From: a virus
Virus record (IMG/VR): IMGVR_UViG_3300007344_000188
Coordinates: 1 to 26,941 of that record
Strand: one strand, 5' to 3'
DNA: 26,941 nt
Every line of letters starts with the position of its first letter. Position 1 is the stretch's first letter. The notes beneath the pieces were generated by a model. The model saw nothing but the letters and a program-made list of their open reading frames with translations. It did no database searches and was not told the DNA's origin. Both the position numbers and the translations under genes were made by a program. Positions 1-6,078 of this stretch are shown in pieces.

Positions 1-12
1 AACTGATAGCTA

Positions 13-30
13 CTCCTAAAAAATAAGGAG
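13..30 (+). promoter_or_regulatory. Small hairpin overlapping the first ribosome binding site
   Basis: CTCCT at 13-17 is the exact reverse complement of AGGAG at 26-30, with an eight-base A-rich loop between them. The right arm is the Shine-Dalgarno sequence of the gene starting at 36, so folding would mask it. A five-pair stem is weak, and CTCCT/AGGAG pairing near a Shine-Dalgarno can occur by chance. Any regulatory role is inference. Confidence 0.25.
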
Positions 31-35
31 AAAAT

Positions 36-290
36 ATGGAAAAAAAATCAAGATATGAAATGTATATGAAACCACCTGATGAATCACACGAAGAACGATT
101 AGATAAAATTAGAAATAAACCAGAATATTATGCTTTTACTGAAGAAAGACATAAAGTTATGGAAAAGTTTTACAATAAATATGGTAGGTCTTGGCATATA
201 TTTGTTAATGTTCCATATAAAGTTAATGGAAAATATACTTGGATGGACCAATTTAGAGTAAAAGAAAAATATACTAAAAAAAATAAGTAG
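36..290 (+). CDS. Hypothetical early protein, 84 aa
   Basis: I do not recognise this protein. The ATG at 36 follows AAGGAG at 25-30 at good spacing, and the gene is the first complete one of a rightward operon of tightly packed small genes. The product is highly charged, rich in Lys, Glu and Tyr, and ends in a lysine-rich tail. It has no cysteines, membrane segment or signal peptide. An aromatic stretch around residues 53-72 (SWHIFVNVPYKV and following) suggests a small folded domain. The composition (AGA arginine, AAA lysine codons) matches its neighbours. Small genes in this position of phage early operons often act on the host, but nothing here shows such a role. Confidence 0.7.
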   Translation: MEKKSRYEMYMKPPDESHEERLDKIRNKPEYYAFTEERHKVMEKFYNKYGRSWHIFVNVPYKVNGKYTWMDQFRVKEKYTKKNK

Positions 291-300
291 AGGAGAATAT

Positions 301-693
301 ATGACAAGTAAATTTGTTTGCACATCTTGTAAAAGTGAAAATGTTTCGCAAAGTGCTTGGGTAAATATTAATACAGAAAAACTTGTAGACTTTGTAGACG
401 AAAGCAGTTTCTGGTGTGATAGTTGTCAAAAAGAAACAACTCCAGAAAAAATATTTGATTGGAGAGAAGCTGAGTTTTATGAAGATGGTTTAGATAAATA
501 TCCAATTGAACATACACCAACGAAACAAGAAATACAAGATACAACACCTGATACTAGTTTTAGTATTAAACACGAAGGACACTTGAATAGAAATAATATA
601 ATTTTTCATACTAATAAATATCAAAAAATGGTAGAAAAATTAAATAAAGTTAATGATAAATTAAAAAAATCTTGGAGAAAAAATGGAAGATAA
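301..693 (+). CDS. Small zinc-ribbon-like protein, 130 aa
   Basis: The N-terminal 45 residues carry a CxxC pair at C7/C10 (CTSC) and a second at C39/C42 (CDSC). This is the layout of a four-cysteine zinc ribbon, with an AWVN stretch between the pairs. The C-terminal third is basic and probably helical (many Lys and Asn). The start ATG at 301 is set by AGAGGAG just upstream, eight bases after the previous stop region. The reading frame ends at 693, inside the first codons of the next gene, so translation is probably coupled. Zinc ribbons of this size in phages bind nucleic acid or modulate protein contacts. The specific role is unknown and the zinc binding is inferred from cysteine spacing only. 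Confidence 0.75.
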   Translation: MTSKFVCTSCKSENVSQSAWVNINTEKLVDFVDESSFWCDSCQKETTPEKIFDWREAEFYEDGLDKYPIEHTPTKQEIQDTTPDTSFSIKHEGHLNRNNIIFHTNKYQKMVEKLNKVNDKLKKSWRKNGR

Positions 694-916
694 GATGGAG
701 TTTATATCTATTAAAGTAAATTATAGCATAGACGAAAATGGAATTAGAATATATGATTACGATGAAATGAGAAATCAATTTGAACAGCATATGTTACAAT
801 GTGCGTCTAATACGCAGGGTGATTTAGATGGTTGGTCTGATAAACAGGCAGATTATGCTATGGATAATATGACGGCTGATGACGCATTCTTACACGCAAA
901 GGAAATATTCCAATGA
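683..916 (+). CDS. Hypothetical acidic protein, 77 aa
   Basis: I do not recognise this protein. The chosen ATG at 683 has GGAG at 674-677, five bases upstream. An alternative ATG at 695 is in frame but has a less suitable ribosome site. The gene overlaps the end of the zinc-ribbon gene by 11 bases, and its own stop overlaps the start of the radical-SAM gene as ATGA. The product is acidic (many Asp and Glu, especially in the C-terminal half around WSDKQADYAMDNMTADDAF). It has no membrane segment and one cysteine. Strong coupling on both sides indicates that it belongs to the same transcript as the radical-SAM enzyme, but a partnership is only a guess. Confidence 0.7.
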   Translation: MEDKMEFISIKVNYSIDENGIRIYDYDEMRNQFEQHMLQCASNTQGDLDGWSDKQADYAMDNMTADDAFLHAKEIFQ

Positions 917-1776
917 TAAAAAGAGTCAATCGTAAATCTATGTTAATTAGAGAGTCTGGTAGAAGTAGTGATTTTATTACACCTAGTTTCGGATACGGTT
1001 GTTTATTTAAATGTAATTATTGTTATATGAGAAGACACGTAAAGTCTGGTGTAACGATTGCTGATAATACAGATGATATAATAAAAGCTATTATACAACA
1101 CAGCATTACATTACCTTACCCTAAAACACCAAATCAAACACACGAAACATATTATACATATGATTTTAGTTGCAATGAAGATTATGTATTACACGCAAAG
1201 TATCACGATTGGAAAAAGTTGTTTAGTATATTTAAACACAACAAACAGATTATGGGTACTGCGGCAACAAAATATGTAAACAATGATTTATTATCTTTCA
1301 ACCCTTTACAGAAAGTTCGTATTAGATTTAGTCTAATGCCACAAGAGTTGTCTGATAAACTAGAACCAGGAACAAGTAAAATTATAGATAGAATAAAAGC
1401 TATTAATGATTTTATAGAAGCTGGTTATGATGTACACGTAAATTACTCACCAATAATAGTATATGAAAATTCTAAAAAAGCATATGCAGAATTATTTGAC
1501 TTAGTAGATACGCACGTACATAACTTGTTTAAGCATAAAGTAAAAGCAGAATGCATTTTCTTAACCCACAACGAAGATATGCATAAGTTTAATCTTACAG
1601 AAGGCGTAGAGGGCGAAAACTTATTATGGAGAAGTGAATTGCAAGAAGCTAAAACAAGTCAATATGGAGGTCGTAATATCAGATATAAACACGATATTAA
1701 AAGCCATTATATAAACGCATTTCGTAATGCTATGAAACGACACGTTCCGTGGCAAGAAATAAGATACATATTTTAA
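913..1776 (+). CDS. Radical SAM protein, spore photoproduct lyase-like
   Basis: The protein has 287 residues. The radical-SAM iron-sulfur motif CxxxCxxC is plain at C30, C34 and C37 (GCLFKCNYCY). The rest matches spore photoproduct lyases: a serine-containing strand (RFSLMPQ, 138-144), then EPGTSKIIDR (151-160), then an AGYDVHV...SPI block (170-181). Known members use a 5'-deoxyadenosyl radical to repair a thymine photodimer in DNA. A UV-repair role in a marine phage is reasonable but inferred, since other DNA or nucleotide substrates are possible in this superfamily. The protein is shorter than bacterial lyases (about 340 aa). The start at 913 overlaps the previous stop (ATGA), with AAGGAAA upstream. 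The last codons form the left arm of a long hairpin (1771-1833). Confidence 0.82.
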   Translation: MIKRVNRKSMLIRESGRSSDFITPSFGYGCLFKCNYCYMRRHVKSGVTIADNTDDIIKAIIQHSITLPYPKTPNQTHETYYTYDFSCNEDYVLHAKYHDWKKLFSIFKHNKQIMGTAATKYVNNDLLSFNPLQKVRIRFSLMPQELSDKLEPGTSKIIDRIKAINDFIEAGYDVHVNYSPIIVYENSKKAYAELFDLVDTHVHNLFKHKVKAECIFLTHNEDMHKFNLTEGVEGENLLWRSELQEAKTSQYGGRNIRYKHDIKSHYINAFRNAMKRHVPWQEIRYIF

Positions 1777-1833
1777 CGGGCAATAAATAATATTAACTTA
1801 ATTTGGGCTTATAGTCAACTTTGCCCGTTAAAA
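1771..1833 (+). promoter_or_regulatory. 13-bp perfect inverted repeat with 37-nt loop
   Basis: TTTTAACGGGCAA at 1771-1783 is the exact reverse complement of TTGCCCGTTAAAA at 1821-1833. The left arm includes the stop codon of the radical-SAM gene. The right arm ends five bases before the AAGGAGG of the next gene. The 37-base loop holds a second GGGC (1805-1808) that could compete for the single GCCC (1823-1826), so two structures are possible. No U-tract follows on either strand, so it is not a standard intrinsic terminator. It could be an RNA processing or stability element, a cis-regulator of the gene at 1849, or a DNA structure. It is the only sizeable gap in the early operon. Confidence 0.6.
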
Positions 1834-1848
1834 ATTTAAGGAGGTAAA

Positions 1849-2073
1849 ATGAGTTTAAATGTAAAAGAAGAACAACAACTCAGAGATTTACTTAAAAAAG
1901 CAAATGTTATTTGGCAATACTATGAAAAAGAAAATATTGCAGAACATTTAACAGATGAACAATGGAGTAAGTTTGTATCTACAAAACAAGATAATTTTTG
2001 TGAAGGCGCTTGTTATGTTGTTATGGATATACTTGGTGAATTTGAGAGCGAATTAAATACGGAGGTAAAATGA
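1849..2073 (+). CDS. Hypothetical protein, 74 aa
   Basis: I do not recognise this protein. It has a strong AAGGAGG at 1838-1844 just before ATG 1849, immediately after the long hairpin. The product is mostly charged and probably helical in its first 35 residues (LRDLLKKANVIWQYYEKEN), with two cysteines close together (CEGAC, near 51-55) before a short hydrophobic stretch (YVVMDIL). The stop overlaps the next start as ATGA. No membrane segment or signal peptide is convincing. Confidence 0.7.
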   Translation: MSLNVKEEQQLRDLLKKANVIWQYYEKENIAEHLTDEQWSKFVSTKQDNFCEGACYVVMDILGEFESELNTEVK

Positions 2074-2420
2074 CATTTATTGAAGCAATGGATTTAATGG
2101 AACAAGGAATTTTATCTAATCGTGATTTTGAAAAAATGTGGTTTAACAAAGAAATTACATATTATAAAACATATAAATCAGTAAACGATTATTTACCAGA
2201 AGCTAAAAAATATGATATTTTAGTTTTTGATGGTCTTGGTATAATAGGTGGTTTTGATAATCTTAGATATAAATATGATACTTATAAATTTATTGAATCA
2301 AATGAAAATGAATTAATAGTCAGAAGATATAAAAGAAAAAGATTATCTTATTTACCAAAATGCAATTACAATCAAGAAATAGCAGTTTTATCAAAAGAAG
2401 AATTTAACAGATTAAAGTGA
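2070..2420 (+). CDS. Hypothetical protein, 116 aa
   Basis: The ATG at 2070 is set by GGAGGT at 2061-2066 and overlaps the previous stop. The opening MTFIEAMDLMEQG resembles the first helix of the small DUF2829-type phage proteins, but the conserved Arg-x-x-Trp turn that follows in that family is not seen, so I do not assign it. The middle holds a hydrophobic strand pair (YDILVFDGLGIIGGF, about 48-62). The C-terminal part is very basic (RRYKRKRLSY), which suits nucleic-acid contact. The function is unknown. Confidence 0.7.
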   Translation: MTFIEAMDLMEQGILSNRDFEKMWFNKEITYYKTYKSVNDYLPEAKKYDILVFDGLGIIGGFDNLRYKYDTYKFIESNENELIVRRYKRKRLSYLPKCNYNQEIAVLSKEEFNRLK

Positions 2421-2430
2421 GGAAATGAAT

Positions 2431-2784
2431 ATGGCAGAAACATTAAAAGAAAAATATAATAGAACTAAAACCTGGTATGATTCAGCAAAAAAATTACTTG
2501 AAGGTAGAACTATTGAACACGTATGGTGGGAAAAATGGGATAAAGATTATCCAGAAGAAGGTACTGGTTTAGTATTTTCTACAGATAATGGTGATGTATT
2601 TTATGTTGGAAGTGATGATGAAGGTAATGGTCCAGGTGCTTTACATATTGGTATGAGTGAAAAACGTAGAAAACAATTTAAAGAAAATAAACTTTGTTCT
2701 TACGTGTTACCAGTAGGGGTAGAAGATAACGAATCTTACATTAGTATGTGGAGAGAATTAAATGGAGTAAACAATGATAATTGA
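2431..2784 (+). CDS. Hypothetical acidic protein, 117 aa
   Basis: I do not recognise this protein. Two in-frame ATGs exist at 2425 and 2431. The ribosome site AGTGAGG ends at 2422, which leaves only two bases before 2425 but eight before 2431, so 2431 (MAETLKEK) is preferred. The product is acidic and rich in Trp and Gly, with strands such as TGLVFSTDNGDVFYVG followed by an acidic turn (SDDEGNG). This gives the look of a small beta domain. There is one cysteine, in NKLCSYVL. The gene overlaps the next one by 11 bases. Confidence 0.7.
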   Translation: MAETLKEKYNRTKTWYDSAKKLLEGRTIEHVWWEKWDKDYPEEGTGLVFSTDNGDVFYVGSDDEGNGPGALHIGMSEKRRKQFKENKLCSYVLPVGVEDNESYISMWRELNGVNNDN

Positions 2785-3010
2785 AAAAGATATGGTAGGA
2801 TTAAAAACAAGAAGTGATAATCCAAAACATATATCTGAAGCAATATCTTATATAGTAGATAACACCGATTTAAATACTTGTGATGAATGTGGAGTATTAG
2901 AATATTCAGATGATTTAAATTGGTGGGAATATATGAGCAAAAAAGACCAAATGTTTTGGAGTCAACACAAAAGCGGTGATGCTTTATGTGATAACTGTTG
3001 GAGGGATTAA
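2774..3010 (+). CDS. Small protein with two CxxC pairs, 78 aa
   Basis: CDEC at C36/C39 and CDNC at C72/C75 frame a Trp-rich acidic middle section (NWWEYMSKKDQMFW). This is the usual cysteine layout of a zinc ribbon, although the 32-residue spacing is long. The start ATG 2774 follows GGAG at 2764-2767 and lies inside the end of the previous gene. The stop TAA (3008-3010) shares its last base with the start of the methyltransferase gene (TAATG), so the two are translationally coupled. Zinc binding is inferred. A role with the methyltransferase is only suggested by coupling. Confidence 0.72.
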   Translation: MIIEKDMVGLKTRSDNPKHISEAISYIVDNTDLNTCDECGVLEYSDDLNWWEYMSKKDQMFWSQHKSGDALCDNCWRD

Positions 3011-3831
3011 TGAAAGATGATTGTCCAACTATATTCCCATATTACGGAGGTAAGTTTTCTTTATCAAGACAACTTGTTCCTATGCTACATAGTCATAAAC
3101 GATATATTGAAGTATTTCTTGGTGGGGGGAGTATGTTCTTCCGCAAAGAAAAAGCGCAAATAAATATATTAAATGACTTGCATAATGATATAATTAATTT
3201 GTATATTTCGGTTGCGGAGGATTTCGATAAATTTAGATACTATTGTAAACACATTTTGTTATCTAGAACTCTTCACGAAAACTTTAGAAAAGAGATACAC
3301 AACACAACACTAACACAATATCCAGATTACAAAAGAGCGGCATCATACTTCTTTGTACTGAAAACTGCTTTTAACAAAAACCCATATTTGCCACTATCAA
3401 ATGCGGCTAAATGGAATGATGATATTCTGGATGGCTTGGAAGCAAGTAGAAAAAAGCTAAATGATGTATTTATTGAAAATATGGATTTTAGAAAGTTAAT
3501 TGACAAGTATAAACCAAATGAAAATGATATGTGGTATTTAGACCCACCTTATTGGGCGGCTACAGATAGAAATGATTATTACATACATTCGTTTACAGAG
3601 CAAGACCATATAGACTTAAAAGAAATCTGCGACAATATAGATAAAGGCGGGGGAAAGTTTATGGTGTCTTACGATGATAGACCTGAGATTTGGGAAATGT
3701 ATAGACATTACAATATTGATACAATATCAATTAAATATGCTGGTCAATTACATAGCGATGAAGAAAAGACTGAAATCGTAATTACAAATTATATACCAGA
3801 AAGAAAACAACAGAGCTTATTTGATGATTAG
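3010..3831 (+). CDS. D12-class adenine-N6 DNA methyltransferase
   Basis: The protein has 273 residues when started at ATG 3010, which has GGAGG at 3000-3005. An upstream TTG at 2998 overlaps that ribosome site and is rejected. The order of motifs fits the Dam/D12 (alpha-class) family: YYGGK near the N-terminus (11-15), the SAM-binding FLGGGSMFF (36-44), and catalytic DPPY (178-181). D12 enzymes transfer methyl groups from S-adenosylmethionine to adenine N6, often in GATC. The window contains no GATC, so the real target is unclear. The C-terminus QQSLFDD resembles the sliding-clamp-binding pentapeptide QL(S/D)LF and may recruit the enzyme to the host clamp. The gene lies directly before the replicative helicase, so it acts in the replication stage. 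Confidence 0.9.
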   Translation: MKDDCPTIFPYYGGKFSLSRQLVPMLHSHKRYIEVFLGGGSMFFRKEKAQINILNDLHNDIINLYISVAEDFDKFRYYCKHILLSRTLHENFRKEIHNTTLTQYPDYKRAASYFFVLKTAFNKNPYLPLSNAAKWNDDILDGLEASRKKLNDVFIENMDFRKLIDKYKPNENDMWYLDPPYWAATDRNDYYIHSFTEQDHIDLKEICDNIDKGGGKFMVSYDDRPEIWEMYRHYNIDTISIKYAGQLHSDEEKTEIVITNYIPERKQQSLFDD

Positions 3832-3839
3832 GAGGAAAT

Positions 3840-5189
3840 ATGTCTGATAAGAAAAACTTCAAAGAACTAACTGATATACACGAAATGCCTAAAAATGAAG
3901 AGGCAGAAATTGCAGTATTAGGTTGTGTTCTATTAGGAGGTAACGAAATATTTGAACAAGCAAAAACACACATTAGACACTCAAAAGCATTTTATAACGG
4001 AAAACACGAACAAATATGGAACGCATTACATAGTCTATACAAGAAAGATACTGCAATTGACTTGGTTACAGTAAGCGGAGAGCTAAAGGACAATAAAGCA
4101 GATGTATCAATACATTTCTTAAGTGGATTAACAGAAATGGTTCCACATACTCATCACGTTGAAGCTTATGCTAAAGACGTATGGATGAAATTTATACAAC
4201 GCAAAGTAATTCATAGTTCAAGATTACTATTCAATGCAAGTATGAATAATAAGAAAGATGTCTTAGAAATTATTCATCAACACGAAAAAGCCATTGAAGA
4301 CTTAAAAAATACTACACCAAACAAAACTGTAGAAACTGAAGATATTATTGGCGATACAATAGAAACATTGAAAACAGGTAGTAATCTAATACCATTTGGC
4401 ATTGAACAGCTTGATAAAGCAGCAGGTGGTATGACTAGAAGTGAAGTTACAGTTATTGGTGGTAGACCAGGACACGGTAAAACAACGCTTGTAATTAATA
4501 TTGTAAAACGATTATTAGAACAAGGTTTTAAAGTAATGTTATTTAATCGTGAGATGACTAATGTTGAAATGATGAAAAAGATATTAGTTATGGAGTTTCC
4601 AGAATTTAGTTATGAAAAGATTCGTAAAGCTGGAAACATTGATACTGAAATTAGTAAGATTGCATTAGCAAAAGAACGACTAGGTGAAAAATACAAGAAT
4701 CTTATAATGCACGATGATTGTAAAACTCTTGCAGATGCTATGAAAGAGATAGCTAAAGAGAAACCAGACGTTGTCCTTGATGACTATATCCAACTTATTC
4801 GTACAGATAATAGTAGTAATAAAGATAGACGTTTTGAAATTGAAGATATTATGTTAGATTATAAATGGATTTGTAAGAAAATCAATTGTAGTGCTATATT
4901 AGTATCTCAATTAAATAGGGAAATTGAAAGACGTATAGACCCTAGACCAAAACTATCAGACTTTGCTGAAAGTGGTGTAATTGAACAAACTGCTGAAGCG
5001 GCGTTCTTTGTCTACTATGCTTATGCGGTAGATGATAGAGAAAATGATAGATATGAGTCTGAGATTATTTGTCAAAAGGCTAGATATGGTCAATTAGGTA
5101 GTTATACTATGGGCTTTAACGGAGATAAATGTAGTATTTACTTTGATAGAACAGAAGCTATTAGTGTAATGTCTAAGTATAAGGAATAA
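3840..5189 (+). CDS. DnaB-type replicative DNA helicase
   Basis: The protein has 449 residues, close to the usual DnaB length. The N-terminal domain opens with the DnaB pattern NEEAEIAVLGCVLLG (19-33). A linker near 150-165 leads to the RecA-like motor with Walker A GGRPGHGKT (207-215), an NREM motif after it, Walker B LDDYIQLI (313-320), a VSQLNRE sensor region and the KARYG arginine-finger block (413-417). It should form a hexamer that unwinds DNA ahead of the phage fork using ATP. No primase domain is fused and no primase or loader is visible in the window, so these may come from outside the window or from the host. AGGAGG at 3830-3835 sets the start. The stop overlaps the resolvase start (TAATG). 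Confidence 0.93.
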   Translation: MSDKKNFKELTDIHEMPKNEEAEIAVLGCVLLGGNEIFEQAKTHIRHSKAFYNGKHEQIWNALHSLYKKDTAIDLVTVSGELKDNKADVSIHFLSGLTEMVPHTHHVEAYAKDVWMKFIQRKVIHSSRLLFNASMNNKKDVLEIIHQHEKAIEDLKNTTPNKTVETEDIIGDTIETLKTGSNLIPFGIEQLDKAAGGMTRSEVTVIGGRPGHGKTTLVINIVKRLLEQGFKVMLFNREMTNVEMMKKILVMEFPEFSYEKIRKAGNIDTEISKIALAKERLGEKYKNLIMHDDCKTLADAMKEIAKEKPDVVLDDYIQLIRTDNSSNKDRRFEIEDIMLDYKWICKKINCSAILVSQLNREIERRIDPRPKLSDFAESGVIEQTAEAAFFVYYAYAVDDRENDRYESEIICQKARYGQLGSYTMGFNGDKCSIYFDRTEAISVMSKYKE

Positions 5190-5716
5190 TGAAAACAAAA
5201 AAACTATTAAGTATAGACCCTGGATGGAATGGAGCGATTGCTGTTTTCGAATACCATCGTAATCACATATACCTCCAATCTACCAGTAATTGTCCATCCT
5301 CCAGGGACGAAAATGATTTAGCAGAAGTATTTAAAGAATGTATGGGCGACTCTGTATCAACAACTCGTAATGAAATTGATATTAGTTCCGAATCGACAAC
5401 AACCAAAGTCGTAATTGAAAGGGTATGGAGTCGTCCGTATGAAAGAGGTGCTTTTGCTTTTGGTAAAAACTATGGAATGTGGTTAGGTATAGCGGCTTCC
5501 TTTGGGTGTGAAATAATAAGAGTATTACCTAGAGAATGGCAACTTACTATTGGTGGAGGTAAAGAATCTATTCCAAAAGATTATCAAGAAAGAAAAAAAT
5601 ATTTTAAAACACTTGCACAAAATTGGGCAGGTGATAAACATAAGATTACGTTAACTAATGCAGATGCTGTTTGCATAGGCATACATACAGTACAGGAGGT
5701 ATTGTTTGATGAGTAA
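5189..5716 (+). CDS. RuvC-like Holliday junction resolvase
   Basis: The protein has 175 residues with an RNase H-fold resolvase pattern. The first acidic residue is D10 in LLSIDPGWNGA, the second is E77 in VVIERVW, and the last is D159 in TNADAVCIG, with a KYGMWLG-like helix between them. Such enzymes use two metal ions to cut four-way junctions, and phages use them to resolve replication intermediates or trim branches before packaging. A loop of about 35 residues (38-72) between strands is longer and more polar than in bacterial RuvC. The start ATG 5189 is coupled to the helicase stop, and AAGGA lies at 5181-5185. The base composition here is slightly less AT-rich than in the small genes upstream. 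Confidence 0.82.
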   Translation: MKTKKLLSIDPGWNGAIAVFEYHRNHIYLQSTSNCPSSRDENDLAEVFKECMGDSVSTTRNEIDISSESTTTKVVIERVWSRPYERGAFAFGKNYGMWLGIAASFGCEIIRVLPREWQLTIGGGKESIPKDYQERKKYFKTLAQNWAGDKHKITLTNADAVCIGIHTVQEVLFDE

Positions 5717-6014
5717 AGTAGGAAATGATAGTGAATTATACGCTGAGTATATGCAACAAAGAATGGATAACATTGAATACGAAAAATATCAACAACAAAT
5801 AGAAAGAACAAAGTATAGACAAAAATTTATTCAAAACACTAAAACAGACTTAAAAGAATTATATAGTATTAAGAGACAGTTAGAAGACACAAAGTTTGAT
5901 GCTTTTCTACATCCTGAGCGTTATGCAGATAAACAAGAAATTATGAAAAAGATTGATAAAGTAATTGAAATTAACGAGTTACTTATTAATAATCTAAAGA
6001 AATCATACAATTAA
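5709..6014 (+). CDS. Hypothetical coiled-coil protein, 101 aa
   Basis: I do not recognise this protein. ATG 5709 is preferred, with GGAGG at 5695-5699 nine bases upstream. A TTG at 5706 is in frame and would add one residue. The product is almost entirely helical in appearance: Gln/Arg/Lys-rich heptad-like stretches (YEKYQQQIERTKYRQKF) and a second helix (KIDKVIEINELLINNLKK) at the end. It has no cysteines or membrane segment. It is the last gene of the rightward operon and ends 64 bases from the convergent late genes. Confidence 0.7.
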   Translation: MSKVGNDSELYAEYMQQRMDNIEYEKYQQQIERTKYRQKFIQNTKTDLKELYSIKRQLEDTKFDAFLHPERYADKQEIMKKIDKVIEINELLINNLKKSYN

Positions 6015-6033
6015 GTTTACGCACCAAGTAAAC
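6015..6033. terminator. Weak hairpin at the convergent junction
   Basis: GTTTAC (6015-6020) and GTAAAC (6028-6033) form a six-pair stem with a seven-base loop, directly after the last early stop codon. It sits between the rightward early operon and the leftward late operon, where a bidirectional terminator would be useful. There is no clear T-run on either side and the stem is AT-rich, so termination is only suggested by position. The rest of the gap to 6078 shows only a short ATATT/AATAT repeat around 6055-6067. Confidence 0.25.
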
Positions 6034-6078
6034 AGACAAATTAAATGGATAGTTATATTAAGAATATTGTACAGATAG

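Noticed and set aside
1788-1797. TAATATTAAC in a hairpin loop, resembling the nonanucleotide origin of circular ssDNA viruses
   Set aside because: The match is inexact, the loop is 37 bases, no Rep gene is present and such words are common in AT-rich DNA.
1777-1828. tRNA-like acceptor pairing (CGGGCAA/TTGCCCG)
   Set aside because: The span is only about 52 bases, with no T-loop GTTCRA, no anticodon stem and no CCA context.
2070-2420. DUF2829/Tad2-like anti-defence protein
   Set aside because: Only the first 13 residues resemble it. The conserved Arg-x-x-Trp and later motifs are missing.
2998-3009. Alternative TTG start four codons upstream for the methyltransferase
   Set aside because: The TTG overlaps the GGAGG ribosome site that correctly serves ATG 3010.
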